A stretch of 30,505 bases of DNA from a virus: positions 1 to 30,505 of the IMG/VR virus record IMGVR_UViG_3300025949_000070. The stretch is one strand, 5' to 3'. Shown here piece after piece: positions 29,529-30,505 of the stretch (within the stretch, counting starts at the first letter, position 1; the number at the start of each line of letters is the position of its first letter). The notes beneath the pieces are model-generated. The model was not told where the DNA came from. It ran no database searches and saw only the letters and a program-made list of their open reading frames with translations. The translations under genes were made by a program, and so were the position numbers.

Positions 29529-29577
29529 ATAGCTTTCAGCTATCGCAGCGAGTTTAGCGATAGCGTTGCACTATCGC
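29529..29577. repeat. Clustered inverted repeats after scaffold gene, contains copy 2 of 16-bp element
   Basis: Directly after the scaffold stop, CTATCGC/GCGATAG occurs three times (29540-29546, 29557-29563, 29571-29577). The inner pair GCGATAG-cgttgca-CTATCGC is a 7-bp inverted repeat, and ATAGCT-TTC-AGCTAT (29529-29543) is another. ATAGCGTTGCACTATC at 29560-29575 is 15/16 identical to the element near 14850 in the other orientation. Possible regulator-binding cluster upstream of the capsid gene. Confidence 0.55.
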
Positions 29578-29579
29578 AA

Positions 29580-30505
29580 TCATTTCTTGAGGCGCTCCTT
29601 CGCACCCAGCAGTTCGCGGTAGCGCTTCTGCTGCGCTTCGTCCTTCCAGTAGGCGGGGTTCCGCGTCCCATCCGCTTGGTACTGCATGGCTTCAATCTTC
29701 GCGATCTCCTGATCGACGGACTCCAGGCGGTCGCCGCCGGCCGGGGTGACGGTGCCGCCCGTGAAGCCCATCTCGCGCGCATGCCCGGCCAGCCACTTCA
29801 CGACGGCCGGGTTGTTCATGAGCGCGCGGCCATCGGGACCACGGGCATGACTGATCGCCTCAGCGATGTCGTTGCCGGCGTTGCTCAGCAGGGAGCGGAT
29901 GCCATCGACGTTCTTGCGGTACTCGCCGCCCCAGTCCTGCCGGAGCGTGTCTTCGACCTCGGTCTTGTTGGCCTCGTCCATCTCCTGACGCTGGATGGCC
30001 GCCGCCTCGGTCATCTTGAGGTAGGTCTCGACGCCAGCCTTGACCATCGCAGGCGAGGCGTTCTGTCCATGCATCGCTGCGACGAACTGGTCCACGAGGG
30101 GCTTGTCGTCGTCCCCGATCACCAGGCCGTTGTCGAACTTGAGTTCGTAGCCTTCCGGCTTTTCCGGGATGCCCTGCTCTTGGCGCCACGCGGCCAGTTC
30201 TTCCGGCGTCGCGTCCTTCTTCAGCAACGAACGGAGCTCACCTTTGCTGATCTTGAGGTTGAGTTCACGAAGAGCCTTGCCGGCCGCAGCCGGGTCGGTG
30301 TAGCGCTCGAAGAGCTTCTGCGCCTTTTCGTCGTCGCCGGCCATCTGCTTGCGCCAGTCTTCCGGCCAGGTCTGCTTCGGCGGTTCGGGCGGATTGGCGG
30401 GCGGGCTCGGCGGAGCGCCTGCAGGCGGTTCATTCGCGGGCGGGTTGCTCGGCGGTGTACCGGTTGGCGGCGGCGGGTTGCCAGCGCCGGCCGGCGCTGG
30501 CAACC
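29580..30505 (-). CDS. Capsid scaffold protein (5'-truncated)
   Basis: Read on the minus strand, the frame is open to the end of the window, so the true N-terminus is missing; a TTG at 30503 is not a convincing start. About 309 residues are visible. The first 45 are extremely proline/alanine rich (NPPPPTGTPPSNPP...), followed by WPEDWRKQMAGDDEKAQKLF, a helical PEELAAWRQEQGIPEKPEGYEL segment with an acidic GDDDKPLVDQFVAAMHGQN, and a long helical, charged C-terminus ending LLGAKERLKK. The 'P..W.......d......l.ry.....A..AL.......' to 'W....G.P..P.gY.l' pattern is typical of podovirus scaffold proteins, which guide capsid assembly and then leave. It lies directly upstream of capsid. The terminal 30 bases form a perfect palindrome, so the first 5-10 residues may be artefactual. 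Confidence 0.8.
   Translation of the reverse strand, partial: LPAPAGAGNPPPPTGTPPSNPPANEPPAGAPPSPPANPPEPPKQTWPEDWRKQMAGDDEKAQKLFERYTDPAAAGKALRELNLKISKGELRSLLKKDATPEELAAWRQEQGIPEKPEGYELKFDNGLVIGDDDKPLVDQFVAAMHGQNASPAMVKAGVETYLKMTEAAAIQRQEMDEANKTEVEDTLRQDWGGEYRKNVDGIRSLLSNAGNDIAEAISHARGPDGRALMNNPAVVKWLAGHAREMGFTGGTVTPAGGDRLESVDQEIAKIEAMQYQADGTRNPAYWKDEAQQKRYRELLGAKERLKK
30476..30505. repeat. Perfect 30-bp palindrome at the window end
   Basis: The last 30 bases are perfectly self-complementary: the 15-base arm GGTTGCCAGCGCCGG is followed without a spacer by its reverse complement. It lies within the proline-rich part of the scaffold frame and ends exactly at the last base of the window. An assembly fold-back is the simplest explanation; a real hairpin-type end is the alternative. 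Confidence 0.85.

Noticed and set aside
1-30505. CRISPR arrays, insertion sequences, rRNA genes
   Set aside because: No regular spaced repeats, transposase-like proteins, terminal inverted repeats with target duplications or rRNA-like stretches were found.

Overview
The window is a 30.5 kb fragment of a high-GC temperate phage with a short-tailed, T7-type (podovirus) virion. No host chromosomal gene was recognised. The GC-rich coding bias, the DUF4224-like protein next to a tyrosine integrase and the Rz/Rz1 spanin pair suggest a Gram-negative proteobacterial host, perhaps Xanthomonadaceae or Burkholderiales. That host call is inference from style, not from a sequence match. Terminase, portal, repressor and replication genes are not in the window, so the fragment is incomplete at both edges.

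Left arm (1-10.45 kb, + strand): a tightly overlapping early operon. It opens with an ERF-type single-strand annealing protein (cut by the window start) and a YqaJ/lambda-exonuclease-type nuclease, which form a Red-like recombination pair. A long coiled-coil protein follows, then about seventeen small, mostly unknown accessory proteins. Recognisable among them are a zinc-binding protein, an ASCH-domain protein, a DUF551-like protein and a MazG-like protein. The operon ends with a DUF4224-like excisionase-type protein and a tyrosine integrase.

Centre (10.45-10.62 kb): a non-coding strip with three copies of a 12-bp motif, an IHF-like site and overlapping inverted repeats. It has the look of an intact attP. 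Phage genes lie on both sides, so this copy appears to be unintegrated phage DNA and not an ordinary integrated prophage.

Right arm (10.62-30.5 kb, - strand): late genes converge on the integrase. Read in the direction of transcription (right to left) they are scaffold (cut by the window end), major capsid, a small capsid-associated protein, a rho-independent terminator, two small head/tail proteins, T7 gp11-like and gp12-like tail proteins, the ejection proteins (gp13-, gp14-, gp15-like and a giant 2125-residue gp16-like protein), an SGNH-hydrolase tail spike, and a lysis cassette (four small membrane proteins or holin candidates, M15 endolysin, nested Rz/Rz1).

Most notable: the putative unoccupied attP; a 16-bp quasi-palindrome repeated (15/16) just after the scaffold gene and just after the giant ejection-protein gene; the giant ejection protein with an HEFGH zincin motif; a lytic transglycosylase domain on the gp15-like protein and not the gp16-like one; and a perfect 30-bp palindrome at the very last bases, which looks like an assembly fold-back or a real hairpin-type end.
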